Counted from the first letter of the stretch, positions 53,705 through 63,912 are shown. The stretch is DNA of 64,000 nt from Notolepis coatsorum (GCA_963971535.1 OZ020598.1:99011674-99075673), one strand, 5' to 3'. Numbers and translations are program-made. Notes: a model not told the origin generated them from the sequence alone.

Positions 53705-54631
53705 ATGGGTCCTGCTGAACACTCCTTCTCCAACACGTCTGTTATTATGTTGTCTGCTTTTACTCTGTCTGATCTCCCTCTACCACCTATTACTTTTAAT
53801 ATAGAAGTAATGATTTCTGATAGGGTTCATGATCATTACCCAACACATTGGCATACTGTAAATCACTCCAACTTAATATCGGTCACTTTACAGTCTTCTA
53901 TTTCTTTATCACGTGAGTCAGATTCCACACCACTTTCTCTAAATAATCCACATACCTTTAAAGAAAGGAAAGGGTTGGGATTGATTCACCTGAACATTAG
54001 AAGTCTCCTTCAGCACCAGAAGTTGGACCATCTTAGAATACTGGTAGCACAGGCTGATCCAGATATATTGGTCATATCTGAGTCCTGGTTGAAGAAATCT
54101 GATTCTGACTCCACAATAGATCTACATGATTATGTGTTTAGAATTGATAGGGTAGGTAGGGGTGGTGGGGTAGTTATTTATGTCAAATCTTGTTTTTCGG
54201 CTTCTGTTGTTTATGCTGTCACTATCCCAATGTGTTTTGAAGTACTTGTTTTAAAGGTCGAGTTGGGGATCAACAATTTTATATATGTAATTGGTGTCTA
54301 CAGACCCCCTTCTGCTGATGCTAGCTCTTTAGATAGATTAGCTGAGCTCCTTTCACAATATATTGACTCTGAGGTGATTGTCATGGGTGATTTTAATATT
54401 GACTGGTTGAGTGGTGCTGCAAAGCACCTTAAAGAAGTCAGTGGTAACCTCAGTCTTTCCCAGTTAATTACTGAGCCCACCAGACCAAACCTTAAAAATG
54501 ACTCTAGGTCTACCCTTATTGATCTGATTTTTATGAATAAATATGACAGGATCTCAGCTTGTGGGGTTTTTGACTTAAAGATCGGAGAAAGAGAGGATTT
54601 AAAAAAAAGAAATGTGCATGCCATTGTATAA
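53705..54631 (+). pseudogene. LINE endonuclease domain, 308-codon frame
   Basis: After about 90 poorly conserved residues: GLGLIHLNIRSLLQHQKLDH, DPDILVISESWLKKSDSDST (catalytic Glu), GRGGGVVIYVKS, YVIGVYRPPSADAS, VIVMGDFNIDWL and LIDLIFMNKYDRIS. The final SDH box is missing: the frame goes off after VFDLKIGERED into unrelated sequence at about 54590, so the RT half is lost. Together with the upstream esterase ORF this is the 5' half of one L2/CR1-type LINE. Confidence 0.88.
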
Positions 54632-54813
54632 CCATAAACATGAACCATTAACCTTCTTGAGTGGAGGGGATCTTTCACAGTATTGTGTTACGTGCCTTGA
54701 GCAAGTCACCTAGCTTCCCCAGTGGTAGAAGACCAGCTGTGCTGCCACTGGCAGAAAGACACACAATACCACAAGCAGAAAACACACTGCATGCATTACT
54801 GCAGAGGAAAGAC

Positions 54814-54861
<48 letters not shown>

Positions 54862-54955
54862 AAACCTGATTTGCATGCATCTCCCAAGTCTCCAGTCTTA
54901 AGGAGCTGAATAATAGGATTAGAAGAAAGAAAAAATTCCTGAGCCAAATGCCCAC

Positions 54956-55048
<93 letters not shown>

Positions 55049-55058
55049 TGTGTGTGTT
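54814..55058. repeat. (CA)n and (TG)n/(CG) microsatellites
   Basis: (CA)n at 54814-54857 and, in inverted sense, (TG)n at 54961-55018 followed by about eight GTGC units to 55050. The two tracts can pair as a large hairpin around 100 bp of unique sequence. Frames over them are repeat translations. Confidence 0.95.
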
Positions 55059-55139
55059 TGGTCTTTTGTTTGCCTTGAGCATCAAAACACGAAAAGAGGA
55101 TTGAACCCACTTTAGGAAGAATACAGTGGAGAACATTAG

Positions 55140-55360
55140 GAAACTCTCTTTCTCTCTATCCTCCCTCTCTTATCTCTCTCTTCTCTCTCTCTCCTCCCTC
55201 TCTAATCTCTCATTCTCGTATCTCTCTCATCTAGTTATCTCTTTCTCTCTTTCTCTCCCTCCTTCCTCTCTAATCTCTCCATCTCTTATCTCTCCTCTCT
55301 TTCTCTCTCTCCTCCATCTCTAATCTCTCCATCTCTTATCTCTCTCTCCTCTTTTTTTTA
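55140..55360 (+). repeat. Pyrimidine (TC) tract, left part
   Basis: CTCTCTCCTCCCTCTCTAAT-type repeat. It resumes at 57288-57375 after the LINE, which therefore inserted into it. Confidence 0.9.
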
Positions 55361-57287
55361 GGGGGCTAAAATCATTCCTTTACAGAAAAATGCAAAAGTC
55401 AACCTGTCGGGTGCAAACAGTCGCCCTGTGAGCATTTTGCCAGTGTTAGCGAAGATAATGGAGAAAATACTGTTTACACAAATTCAGAGTTACGAATTGA
55501 ATACTGATTTTCAGCATGCCTATAGGGATGGTTACTCAACAGCGACAGCATTGACACAGCTAGTAGATGATTGTCTAATGGATATTGATAGAAAGAAATT
55601 AGCAGGATCAGTGATGTTAGACTTCAGTGCAGCATTTGATGTCATGGATCATGAAATACTACTGGAGAAACTTAAAGACTGGCTTTGCTTCATCGTCAGT
55701 TTCATGGATAACTAGCTACTTATACAGTAGAAAACAGAGAGTATTTTTCAACGGTAGCCTATCTGAAGCAAAAAAATGTAAGTATGGAATTCCGCAGGGA
55801 AGCTGCCTTGGACCTCTGTTATTCACCATTTATACAAATGATTTGCCATTAATTTTAGAGCAAGCAAAGGTGGCTATATATGCGGATGATACAACCCTGT
55901 ACATGGCATCCTCCTCTGTGGAAGATCTGGGTGTGGCACTAAATAAAGAGCTACAAAAAGTAGAAGAGTGGATTAGAGCGAATAGAATGGTTTTAAACAT
56001 AGCAAAAACAAAGTGTATTTTAATGGGTTCACACTAGGGATGTCCGATATTATCGGCCTACCGATATTATCGGCCGATATCGGCATTAAAATGTGATATC
56101 GGAAAATATCGGTATCGGTTTACATTTTAAATTTTATTTTTTTTACATTTCTATAACCTTTATTTACCCAGGCAAGCAAGTAAGAACAAATTCTGATTTT
56201 ATTTATTGTCAAAAGTATGCATAATGTTGTGTTAATTCCACAACAAGAGATATGTAATGTTAATTACCTGAAATTATTAAAAAATTTGGGGGGGGGAAAC
56301 CCTGCATATATCGGTATCGGTTGATATCGGTATAGGAAATTAAGAGTTGGACAATATCGGTATATCGGTATCGGTAAAAAAGCCAATATCGAGCATCCCT
56401 AGTTCACACCATATGCTAATTGCTAATCCAAAATTAAAAAATAATGATGGGAGGAACTGAAATTGAACAGGTAGAAGAAGCAAAGCTACTAGGTATAACA
56501 TTGGACAGTCATCTGAACTGGTCAACGCATATAAATAACATAACAAAAAATATGGGGAGAGGGCTGGCTTTAATTAGAAGATGTGCAGAATTCCTAACTC
56601 CAGAGTCGGTGATCGATGTTATCCAGGCTCTGATCCTTTCACATCTGGATTACTGTCCGGGGATCTGGGGAAGTGCTGGAAGAGAAAAACTGGGAAAACT
56701 ACAAATGACACAGAACAAGGCAGCGCGCCTTGCTCTGGATTGTAGGAAAAGGTCAAACATAGTAAGCATGCATGAAAAACTGTCATGGTTAATGGTAGAA
56801 CAAAGACTAAATGTAAATATGTGACTGTGATGTATAGAGCCATGACTGCATGGAATTCCTTACCACCTGCACTAACCAGGGTTGAAGACAAACAGACATT
56901 TAAAAAACACCTTAAAAATCATATAAGAAAGAGTGGTACTGTCAGTTAAGTAAACATAGTGGGTGATTGAGAAGATGGGTATGTGTGATTGTTGAACTTA
57001 GATTTTTAATATATTTGTATATTGTATTGAGATGTATTGTTGTGCTTTAAGTGAACATATATGCCTTGAAACATGATTGAGTAGATGGGTATGTGTGATT
57101 GGTGAACTTAGATATTTTATTATATAATATTTGTAGGTGTTATTGAGGTGTATTGTATTGTTTTATTGTATTGTATTAATTGTATTGATTTTATTGTATT
57201 GTATTGATTTGTGTGGACCCCAGTAATAGTAGCCTATGCCTGTGGCAATGGCTAATGGGGATCCGAATAAACTAAACTAAACTAAAC
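55361..57287 (+). mobile_element. 5'-truncated LINE (RT to 3' end) in the TC tract
   Basis: Starts in RT motif 1 and ends with CAGTAATAGTAGCCTATG, GGCTAATGGGGATCC and an (ACTAA)n tail. RT blocks: PVSILPVLAKIMEKILFTQI, YSTATALTQLVDDCL, GSVMLDFSAAFDVMDHEILL (first Asp), YGIPQGSCLGPLLFTIYTND and YADDTTLYMASSS (active site intact), then a hAT MITE, then EEAKLLGITLDSHLNWSTHI, LILSHLDYCPGIWGSAGREK and AWNSLPPA-type C-terminus. One frameshift near 55700. It is distinct from the esterase LINE upstream because TC repeat lies between them. Confidence 0.9.
56035..56401. mobile_element. hAT MITE (TAGGGATG family), TSD GTTCACAC
   Basis: 367 bp. Termini TAGGGATGTCCGATATTATC and ATATCGAGCATCCCTA, with perfect 8-bp duplications GTTCACAC at 56027-56034 and 56402-56409, inside the LINE RT frame right after LMGSH. 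Related to 25976-26246, but it carries about 100 bp more in the middle. Confidence 0.97.
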
Positions 57288-57375
57288 TCATCTCGTTCTC
57301 TCTTTCTCTCTCTCCTCCCTCTCTAATCTCTCTCTTATCTCTCTCCTCTCGTTCTCTTTTTCTCTCTCTCTGACG

Positions 57376-57562
57376 ACAAAATGTCTCATTATCTTGTCTT
57401 ATTTTGAAACTCTAGCCCTTTTCACTCTGAACTCCCGGCATTCTGCCGCAGCGGGGGAACCGGCGTTATGTCGCGGAGCATGTTTCAAGTTTCAAGTTCC
57501 ACTTTCTTTTAGAACGAGTTGAGCCACAGCCTGAGGCGCAGGACTACAAACTGGAGACTCAG
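57376..57562. other. Unannotated interval
   Basis: Short unique-looking stretch between the TC tract and the CAA minisatellite, including a tandem TTTCAAG (57483-57496). No coding signal. Confidence 0.4.
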
Positions 57563-58527
57563 CATCTAACAACAACAACAACCTCAGCATCTAACAACAA
57601 CAACAACAACAACAACAACAACCTCAGCATCTAACAACAACAACAACCTCTGGAGCCTCAGCATCTAACAACAACAACAACAAACTCTGGAGCCTCAGCA
57701 TCTAACAACAACAACAACAACCTCTGGAGCCTCAGCATCTAACAACAACAACCTCTGGAGCCGCAGCATCTAACAACAACAACAACAACCTCTGGAGCCG
57801 CAGCATCTAACAACAACAACAAACTCTGGAGCCTCAGCATCTAACAACAACAACAACCTCTGGAGCCTCAGCCTCTAACAACAACAACAACAACCTATGG
57901 AGCCTCAGCCTCTAACAACAACAACAACCTCTGGAGCCTCAGCCTCTAACAACAACAACAAACTCTGGAGCCTCAGCCTCTAACAACAACAACAACCTCT
58001 GGAGCCTCAGCCTCTAACAACAACAACAACCTCTGGAGCCTCAGCCTCTAACAACAACAACAAACTCTGGAGCCTCAGCCTCTAACAACAACAACAACCT
58101 CTGGAGCCTCAGCCTCTAACAACAACAACAACAACCTCTGGAGCCTCAGCCTTTAACAACAACAACAACCTCTGGAGCCTCAGCGTCTAACAACAACAAC
58201 AACTTCTGGAGCCTCAGCGTCTAACAACAACAACAACCTCTGGAGCCTCAGCCTCTAACAACAACAACAACCTCTGGAGCCTCAGCCTCTAACAACAACA
58301 ACAACCTCTGGAGCCTCAGCCTCTAACAACAACAACAACCTCTGGAGCCTCAGCCTCTAACAACAACAACAACCTCTGGAGCCTCAGCCTCTAACAACAA
58401 CAACAACCTCTGGAGCCTCAGCCTCTAACAACAACAACAACCTCTGGAGCCTCAGCCTCTAACAACAACAACAACCTCTGGAGCCTCAGCCTCTAACAAC
58501 AACAACAACCTCTGGAGCCTCAGCGTG
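57563..58527 (+). repeat. (CAA)n-CTCTGGAGCCTCAGC minisatellite, about 27 copies
   Basis: Nearly 1 kb of units made of CCTCTGGAGCCTCAGCCTCT plus AACAACAACAACAA, with unit length of about 34-43 bp governed by the number of CAA triplets. Early units carry CAGCATCT, later ones CAGCCTCT, and a few CAGCGTCT, which suggests block-wise homogenisation. Stops occur in all frames I checked, so it is not coding. Confidence 0.97.
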
Positions 58528-58552
58528 TGAATGCGGTAGCGCCCAGCGGTTA

Positions 58553-58832
58553 ACCCCTTCTGTAGTGTGGTAGTGAAAGGGTTAACCTTCTGTATTGTCG
58601 CAGTGAAAGGGTTAACCGTTTGGTAGTGTGGCAGTGAAAGGGTTACACCTTCTGTATTGTCGCAGTGAAAGGGTTAACCGTTTGGTAGTGTGGCAGTGAA
58701 AGGGTTAAACCTTCTGTATTGTCGCGGTGAAAGGGTTAACCGTTTGGTAGTGTGGCAGTGAAAGGGTTAAACCTTCTGTATTGTCGCAGTGAAAGGGTTA
58801 ACCGTTTGGTAGTGCGGCAGTTAAAGGGTTTT
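58553..58832 (+). repeat. 62-bp GTGAAAGGGTTAAC minisatellite
   Basis: Dimeric unit: CTTCTGTATTGTCGCAGTGA plus AAGGGTTAACC, then GTTTGGTAGTGTGGCAGTGA plus AAGGGTTAAA. About 4.5 dimers. One more related unit, inverted, is at 63858-63912. Confidence 0.92.
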
Positions 58833-58859
58833 AACCCTCCTTTTCCCTTATATATATAT

Positions 58860-58916
58860 TATTCCAACCTGTCAGTGAAAACTGGCGAAACCAAAAAAAT
58901 ATATAAAAAAAATAGT

Positions 58917-58917
<1 letters not shown>
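58860..58917 (+). other. Likely 3' end of rDNA ITS1
   Basis: Short sequence ending AAATAGTA directly before the 5.8S start; an AGTACAACTCTTAGCGG junction is usual in fish. Only about 60 bp can be ITS1 before the minisatellite begins. Confidence 0.5.
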
Positions 58918-58979
<62 letters not shown>

Positions 58980-59075
58980 CTAATGTGAATTGCAGGACAC
59001 ATTGATCGTCGACACTTCGAACGCACCTTGCGGCCCTGAGTTCCTCCCGAGGCCAGGCCTGACTGAGGGTCGCTT
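58918..59075 (+). rRNA. 5.8S rRNA, full length, probably pseudogene
   Basis: 158 bp aligned end to end with vertebrate 5.8S: CAACTCTTAGCGGTGGATCA, CTCGGCTCGTGCGTCGATGA, AGAACGCAGCTAGCTGCGAG, TGTGAATTGCAGGACACATT, CACTTCGAACGCACCTTGCG. Compared with the usual sequence there are a few changes, mostly C-to-T or G-to-A at former CpGs in the 3' stem (CCCTGAGTTCCTCCCGAGGC instead of a CCCGGG pairing) and GGCCTGACTGAGGG near the end. No 18S or 28S is adjacent, so it is a displaced rDNA fragment and most likely not functional. Confidence 0.92.
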
Positions 59076-59294
59076 TGCAATAGATCGGAAGCGTCCGCGC
59101 GGTTGGGGCGTCGCGGGCACTCGCCGTTGCCTTCGTCCCCCTAAGTGCAGACGAGGCCTCTTCTCCGTAGTCCTTTCCCCTCGCGCCCCCCTGTTGCTCT
59201 CTGAGTCCGTGTGTGGCCTACCGGTGGGACATCAGTCTTTCCAGCTGTCTACCACCGTCGCTCGCTGGCGGCTCGGGACCGGTACAGCAGGTTA
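59076..59294 (+). other. Partial rDNA ITS2
   Basis: GC- and pyrimidine-rich sequence following 5.8S (GCAATAGATCGGAAGCGTCC, CTTTCCCCTCGCGCCC), as expected for ITS2. It stops before any 28S sequence, at the junction with a LINE ORF end near 59295. The open frame through it is fortuitous. Confidence 0.7.
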
Positions 59295-59366
59295 CTAAAT
59301 GTGGAACGAGCTGCCGCTGCAGATTAGGCAGGCCTCATCACTGTCCCATTTTAAAAGCCTCCTTAA
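59295..59366 (+). pseudogene. LINE ORF2 C-terminal scrap
   Basis: Frame reads MWNELPLQIRQASSLSHFKS then LL, the WN-LPL-IR motif at the end of L2-like ORF2. It continues after the MITE as KTHLFSLAFDTM at 60297. The 3'UTR follows to about 61065, interrupted by a SINE, and ends TATAAATAAAGTTGGATAGG. Confidence 0.8.
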
Positions 59367-60292
59367 CACTTTGGATGCCAGCAACGCGTTTTGTCGTTAG
59401 TTCATGCCGACTGTTGAGTGCCCGCCAACGGTATATAGCGTTTGTTTGTCGTATTTATTTTTATTGGCGATTTGAATTCATATTTCATCAATCGAGCCTC
59501 AGGTTAGTGTTGCAGACTCTCTCTGAGCTCAATTTGGAAGATACCGCCCCCTATCGCCTCTCCCTGTGTAACTGCACCCCATTACTTTAGACTGATGAAG
59601 GGGGGGGGGGGGGGGGGCAGTTTCCTCATTTTACTTTTCCGTCAAGCCAACTGAAGGATCGATTGTGATCGCCGGCCCGGAAAACGCGTGGATTATGTAT
59701 TTACAGTACCCAACGCTGAATCAATAAACGCGATCTATATTTGGAATGGCAATCAGGAATTGGAATAATCTTTTTGGATAACATCTGATCTGAGGTAAGG
59801 AATTTATTTTACCAGTCTTAGGATAATCAGAGCTATTTTCACAGATATATCAGCGTTTGCCCTATGCGTGTGTGTGTGGCTGTGATCGCTGATGAGGAAA
59901 TGAGAGAATCGATATTTCAGCCTGCTTCTATAGCGTGCATAAGTACACTATCAATAATCTAGCGTTTATTTGAAAACGATTCATAAATAGGCCGAAAAAT
60001 TACAACGTTTTTGTGTATGCCAGAATATTCCAGTAAATGCAGATGATCACAGAATCTTTATATTTTCCTTGAAAACGAGGGCTTTTCAAAATGCTATAAA
60101 ACGGAAATGAACCGATTAAAAAACAATCCGTTTCGACAATGTTGACTGCAAACAAGTCATTGATAAACAAGGGGCAGATTAGACACATAGCCATAATTTA
60201 AGACAGAGATTATGCGTTCACAACACTATCATTGAAGTGGGTGGTGGCATTTAACGGGGGTAAGGCACACCGCATGGCTGGTAATCAAAGTG
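59367..60292. mobile_element. piggyBac-like MITE, copy 4
   Basis: 926 bp, ends CACTTTGGATGCC and GGTAATCAAAGTG, flanked by TTAA (59363-59366 and 60293-60296), inserted in the last codons of a LINE ORF. Interior collinear with copies 1 and 3 (TTGGAATGGCAATCAGGAAT, ATAGCCATAATTTAAGACAG). A G homopolymer at 59602-59618 is private to this copy. Confidence 0.92.
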
Positions 60293-60408
60293 TTAAGACT
60301 CACCTTTTCTCTCTGGCTTTCGACACCATGTAGCTTGTTGATTATATGATCTTATTGTTTTATTGTGTTATTGTTGTATTGTTTTGTTACTGTGTCCTTT
60401 GCTTTTAA

Positions 60409-60867
60409 TTTTTTTTTTTTTTTTTTTTTATTATTATCTTTCTTCCCCTCCTTTTTCCCGATTTTTCTCCCATCCCACCCTTCCCGGTTGTTGCGTACTT
60501 TCCCCTACTGTTGGTCCGGGAGACCGGAGACTGTCACATGCTTTCCTCTGACGCATGTGCAGCCTGCCGGCAGGCCAGCCTGGCCGCGCAGGTTCTCACC
60601 GGGGAGAGTGTAGCGTGTGGGAGGCCACACTATCTCTCCTCAGATCCAACCCTCGCTGAGCAGGCGCCCCGACCGAACTGTAGGGGTCGCTGTCCACAAC
60701 GCCCAGGACCCACCCTTCAGCTTCCCACCCCCTGATACAGCCAATTGTATCAGCGTGAGAGGACAGCCAAGCTGATAGCAACGCCGGGAGCTGGATTCGA
60801 ACAGGCGAATCCTAGTGTCTCCCGGTGTTGGTGACAAACGTAATCTCTGTGCGCCACCTGCCCCCCC
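60409..60867 (-). mobile_element. tRNA-derived SINE, second copy
   Basis: Minus-oriented like the copy at 17155. Minus-strand B box GTTCGAATCC lies at about 60795-60804, and the plus-strand start is a long T run (the poly(A) tail). An 8-bp duplication GCTTTTAA flanks it (60401-60408 and 60868-60875). The head (GGGGGGGCAGGTGGCGCACA) is more diverged than in the first copy. Confidence 0.85.
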
Positions 60868-60875
60868 GCTTTTAA

Positions 60876-61065
60876 ATACTTTTAAGTACTCTCAGCTATT
60901 ATATTTTTTATTGTTGCCTATGTTTATTTTTTTTTATTTTTTTTTTACTCTTGTTCTTTTATCTATTCTTTAGTGCTGCTTATAGTTTTTTAATATGCTA
61001 CCTCTGTACAGCACTTTGTGCCCCTGTGGCTGTTAAAGCGCTTTATAAATAAAGTTGGATAGGAT
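60876..61065 (+). mobile_element. LINE 3'UTR end after the SINE
   Basis: AT-rich 3'UTR ending CTGTTAAAGCGCTTTATAAA then TAAAGTTGGATAGGATTGG, continuous with 60297-60408. This closes the LINE begun at 59295. Confidence 0.7.
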
Positions 61066-61580
61066 TGGAAGACGGACCCTTTTCACACTCTTTGTTGAGC
61101 TGCCGAACGGTGCACGTCTCCAGGAGACAACGGGCGGATTTGCCGAACGGGAGTATCCAATGTGTGCTGGTGCGATCCATGGCACACTGATGGGAAAATA
61201 CAGTTTTTATCCAACGCCTTGCAGGTGCATGAAGAGTGACCTATTTTGCAATTGCTATGTTTCTATTTTTTATTATTATTCTTCTCCACGGAGCACAGAG
61301 AAAATAACTCTGTTCTCTGGAACTTACAGGCGCCTCTGTTTATGGGAAACAGAACTTGGTTATCTCTGCCTGGAAAGACCTGCCAGGGGAGACTACAGTA
61401 GACGTTCCATTATGATAACATTGTAATCTACTCACACAAATGAAAACCCATTCTTCCTTTAGAGATTCTACTCTTCTTGAAAGAGTTCATACCATGTTCA
61501 CTCTTGTTTTGAACCCACATGCTTGGAAGAAAGACGTCTGATCACACCAACAGACAAGACCATCTTTTAATACAGAATAT
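61066..61580. other. Unannotated interval
   Basis: A 123-codon plus-strand frame ending at 61426 (starting near 61055 in the LINE tail) contains GAIHGTLMGKYSFYP; I recognise no domain and see no splice signals. Possibly transposon debris. Confidence 0.3.
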
Positions 61581-61589
61581 TTCATTTTG

Positions 61590-62225
61590 TACAATGGGTG
61601 CGTGGCCTGTCATTTCCTCCGTGGAGTTTGGGGGTGAGGGCGTGGGATTCGCTGGTTTCCTTGTGGTGGCGAGGTCGCCGGGACCAGGGGGAGATGGGGG
61701 CGGCCCGAGGGCGTGGCATTCCCGTCGCCGTGCATGACGGTGTGAGTGGGGTGCGGGCTGTTTGTGTTTTCCTTCGGTCATGACGTGCTTTATCAGGGGG
61801 TGTGTCTTGGATGGGGATGTGGTGTGGATTGATGAGTGGGGTGTTTAGGGGACTGGCTGTTCCGGGGGGGGGGGTACTTATTTTATGCCTATTCTTATGT
61901 CTGCACATTTCCGTTGCACTACCTTTATTGTCTTTTATACCTATTCTTATGTCTGCAATTTACTGTATGCATTGTTTTTTATTTTGTCAACTATATGCTG
62001 ATTTTATGCCCATGTTCATTTTATACTAATTGCTGTGGGGCACTCTGGACTGCGGTCCATGTATAAAAAGTGCTATATAGATAGTTATTTATATGTATTA
62101 TTATTATATTGTAAAATATTGTAGGCCCTATGCATTGAAATGTCTGTAAGTCTCGACGACATTGAAAATGAGGGTGACCTCATTTGTCCTTTCGAGAATA
62201 AATAAAGGTTTGAATTGAATTTAAA
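61590..62225 (+). mobile_element. Possible LINE 3'UTR with G-rich segment
   Basis: G-rich 61610-61880 (GGGGGTGAGGGCGTGGGATT, a G run at 61863-61872), then AT-rich sequence ending AGAATAAATAAAGGTTTGAA. The layout resembles the L1-like 3' end at 39378 but sequence identity is not evident. Frames are composition artefacts. Confidence 0.4.
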
Positions 62226-62597
62226 AAATTTCAATAAGATGTATCTGATGCACACATATCCCCCCCCCCCCCCCCCGACGATGCCCTAGCCTACTACAGT
62301 CGGAAGGGGGTGGCACTCCGTTGTTGTTGTCGACCACAACTGTGCTGGTGAGGATCATGTTATTGTGTTTCAATAATGAGTTACATTAATGTGTTTTAAT
62401 AATTCATGTGTTTCATATGTCGATCTACACTATCTCGGGTGTATTTCTTTTTGTTCCACCCTCACATTATGTGTATGGGCTGGTCACACATATCTACAGA
62501 ATCTTACAATCATATATATATATATACATATATTAAATTAAATTCAAACCTGTATTTATTCTCGAAAAGGACAATTGAGGTCACCCTCATCCTCTTG
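62160..62597. repeat. Inverted pair of about 45-bp arms
   Basis: ATGAGGGTGACCTCATTTGT...CGAGAATAAATAAAGGTTTGAATT at 62168-62219 is mirrored by AATTCAAACCTGTATTTATTC...GAGGTCACCCTCAT at 62541-62591. The 320-bp spacer has a C run (62262-62277) and an ATATAT tract. Probably two LINE tails inserted in opposite orientation. Confidence 0.7.
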
Positions 62598-62875
62598 GGA
62601 ACAGAAGAACAGCAAACATGCAGTGCCTTCCTCTTTAGAGAACATTAACCAGGTGTTCAGTTAATATATTTTTAGAGAATATTAACCATATTGATAATAT
62701 GGTTAATAATATAATATAAGATATTTTTATAGTCAGTTACTCATTGCTATTACTCATTCACACTGGCATCAGAATATTCACATATTTGTATTGACAAAGA
62801 GGCAAATGTGCAAAGATGTAAAGAGACTGTGAGTGCGCGTGTGTGTGTGCATGTGTGTGTATTGGTGTGTGGTTT
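62598..62875. other. Unannotated AT-rich interval
   Basis: AT-rich sequence with a small inverted pair around TATTAACCATATTGATAATATGGTTAATA-type sequence (about 62681-62710) and a TG-rich stretch near 62840. No gene. Confidence 0.4.
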
Positions 62876-63300
62876 TTTTTTTAACCTTTATTTAACCAGG
62901 AAGTCCCATTGAGATACAAGATCTCTTTTGCAAGGGAGACCTGGCCAAGATGACAGCAATAACACCCGAAAACATCAGACAGCAATAAAATGTGCGGTAC
63001 ATCACACAAGAACATAATAAAAGTGCATGTACACAATACACAATACATCACACGTAAACATAAAAACACAAAACAGAACAGTCTACATAACAGTAAAAGT
63101 GTACGACAGTAAAATACAGGGCAATACAGTAACTCTGCAGTTTTGCAGCTGGGACCCGACTAGAGAAAGCAGCGACACTCTTCCTGTAGGAAGTTATGTA
63201 ATACAGACCTAAACTCGCAGAGGGAGACCAGGGTATCTAAGTGGATATGGTCCTGTAGCCCATTCCATGCCCAAGGTGCGAAGCTTGAAAAAGCCATTTA
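62876..63300 (-). mobile_element. LINE 3' fragment
   Basis: Plus-strand start TTTAACCTTTATTTAACCAG then GAAGTCCCATTGAGATACAA and GGGAGACCTGGCCAAGA, a frequent 3' terminus of fish LINEs read on the minus strand. Toward 63290, GGTGCGAAGCTTGAAAAAGC belongs to the ORF end. The RT is absent. Confidence 0.65.
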
Positions 63301-63473
63301 TCAGTCATTATTGATAAGATGACTGACGTAATGGTGGACATGAAGCTCCTGTAGAGAGTCCTCTGCCCATAGTTATGATTTGATCCGTTCGGATTAACTC
63401 ACGCAGCCCCAGTACGCAGGTCCCGCCTCTGCTCTGCTCAGCAGTCAATCAAGCAGCGAGGCAGAGAGGAGAT

Positions 63474-63760
63474 CAAATCAAATGTATTTGTATAGCCCAA
63501 GATCACATGGAATAGCCCCCATGGGCTGCCACCACCATAAAATCCAAATATGCAACACTCCCAGACTTTCCCCAATGAAGATGAGGAATGACTCACTTAA
63601 AACCTGGCAATAGGGGAAAAAAGCACCACAGGTGGCGTGGAGGAGAGAAACCTCAGATGGGCTGTTCAAAGGGGATCCCCTAACTGGATGTCGGTGATAA
63701 TATAGTGTTGCTATGGATGCTAGATGGATGGATAATAGAACAGGTGAATAATTGGTATGA
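63474..63760 (-). mobile_element. Dispersed LINE 3'-tail repeat, third copy
   Basis: ATCAAATCAAATGTATTTGT, CCCCATGGGCTG, CAACACTCCCAGAC, AAACCTGGCAATAGG and GGATGTCGGTGA match the repeat at 21122-21500 with divergence. Confidence 0.7.
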
Positions 63761-63857
63761 ATGTATATATACAAGGAGAGACAGAGAAGCAGATGAATAC
63801 GCCTGAATATTCATTAATCAACATACATTTCACCGACAGGTTGGAATAATACAGAAG

Positions 63858-63912
63858 GTTAACACTTTCACTGGCACACGACAAAGGGTTAACCCTTTCA
63901 CTATCACACTAC
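63858..63912 (-). repeat. Single unit of the GTTAACCC minisatellite
   Basis: AAGGGTTAACCCTTTCACTA and TAACACTTTCACTGGCACAC read, on the minus strand, as the AGTGAAAGGGTTAA units of 58553-58832. No rDNA accompanies it. Confidence 0.75.

Noticed and set aside
57563-58527. CRISPR-like array of regular repeats
   Set aside because: No unique spacers; units are contiguous minisatellite copies with variable CAA number, in a eukaryotic context. The same holds for 3960-4588.
58553-58832. Interstitial telomeric repeat
   Set aside because: The units contain GGGTTAAC, not tandem TTAGGG; resemblance is limited to a few bases.
59076-59590. Open frames through ITS2 and into the LINE and MITE
   Set aside because: They span three unrelated sequences (ITS2, LINE end, MITE), so they cannot be a real gene.
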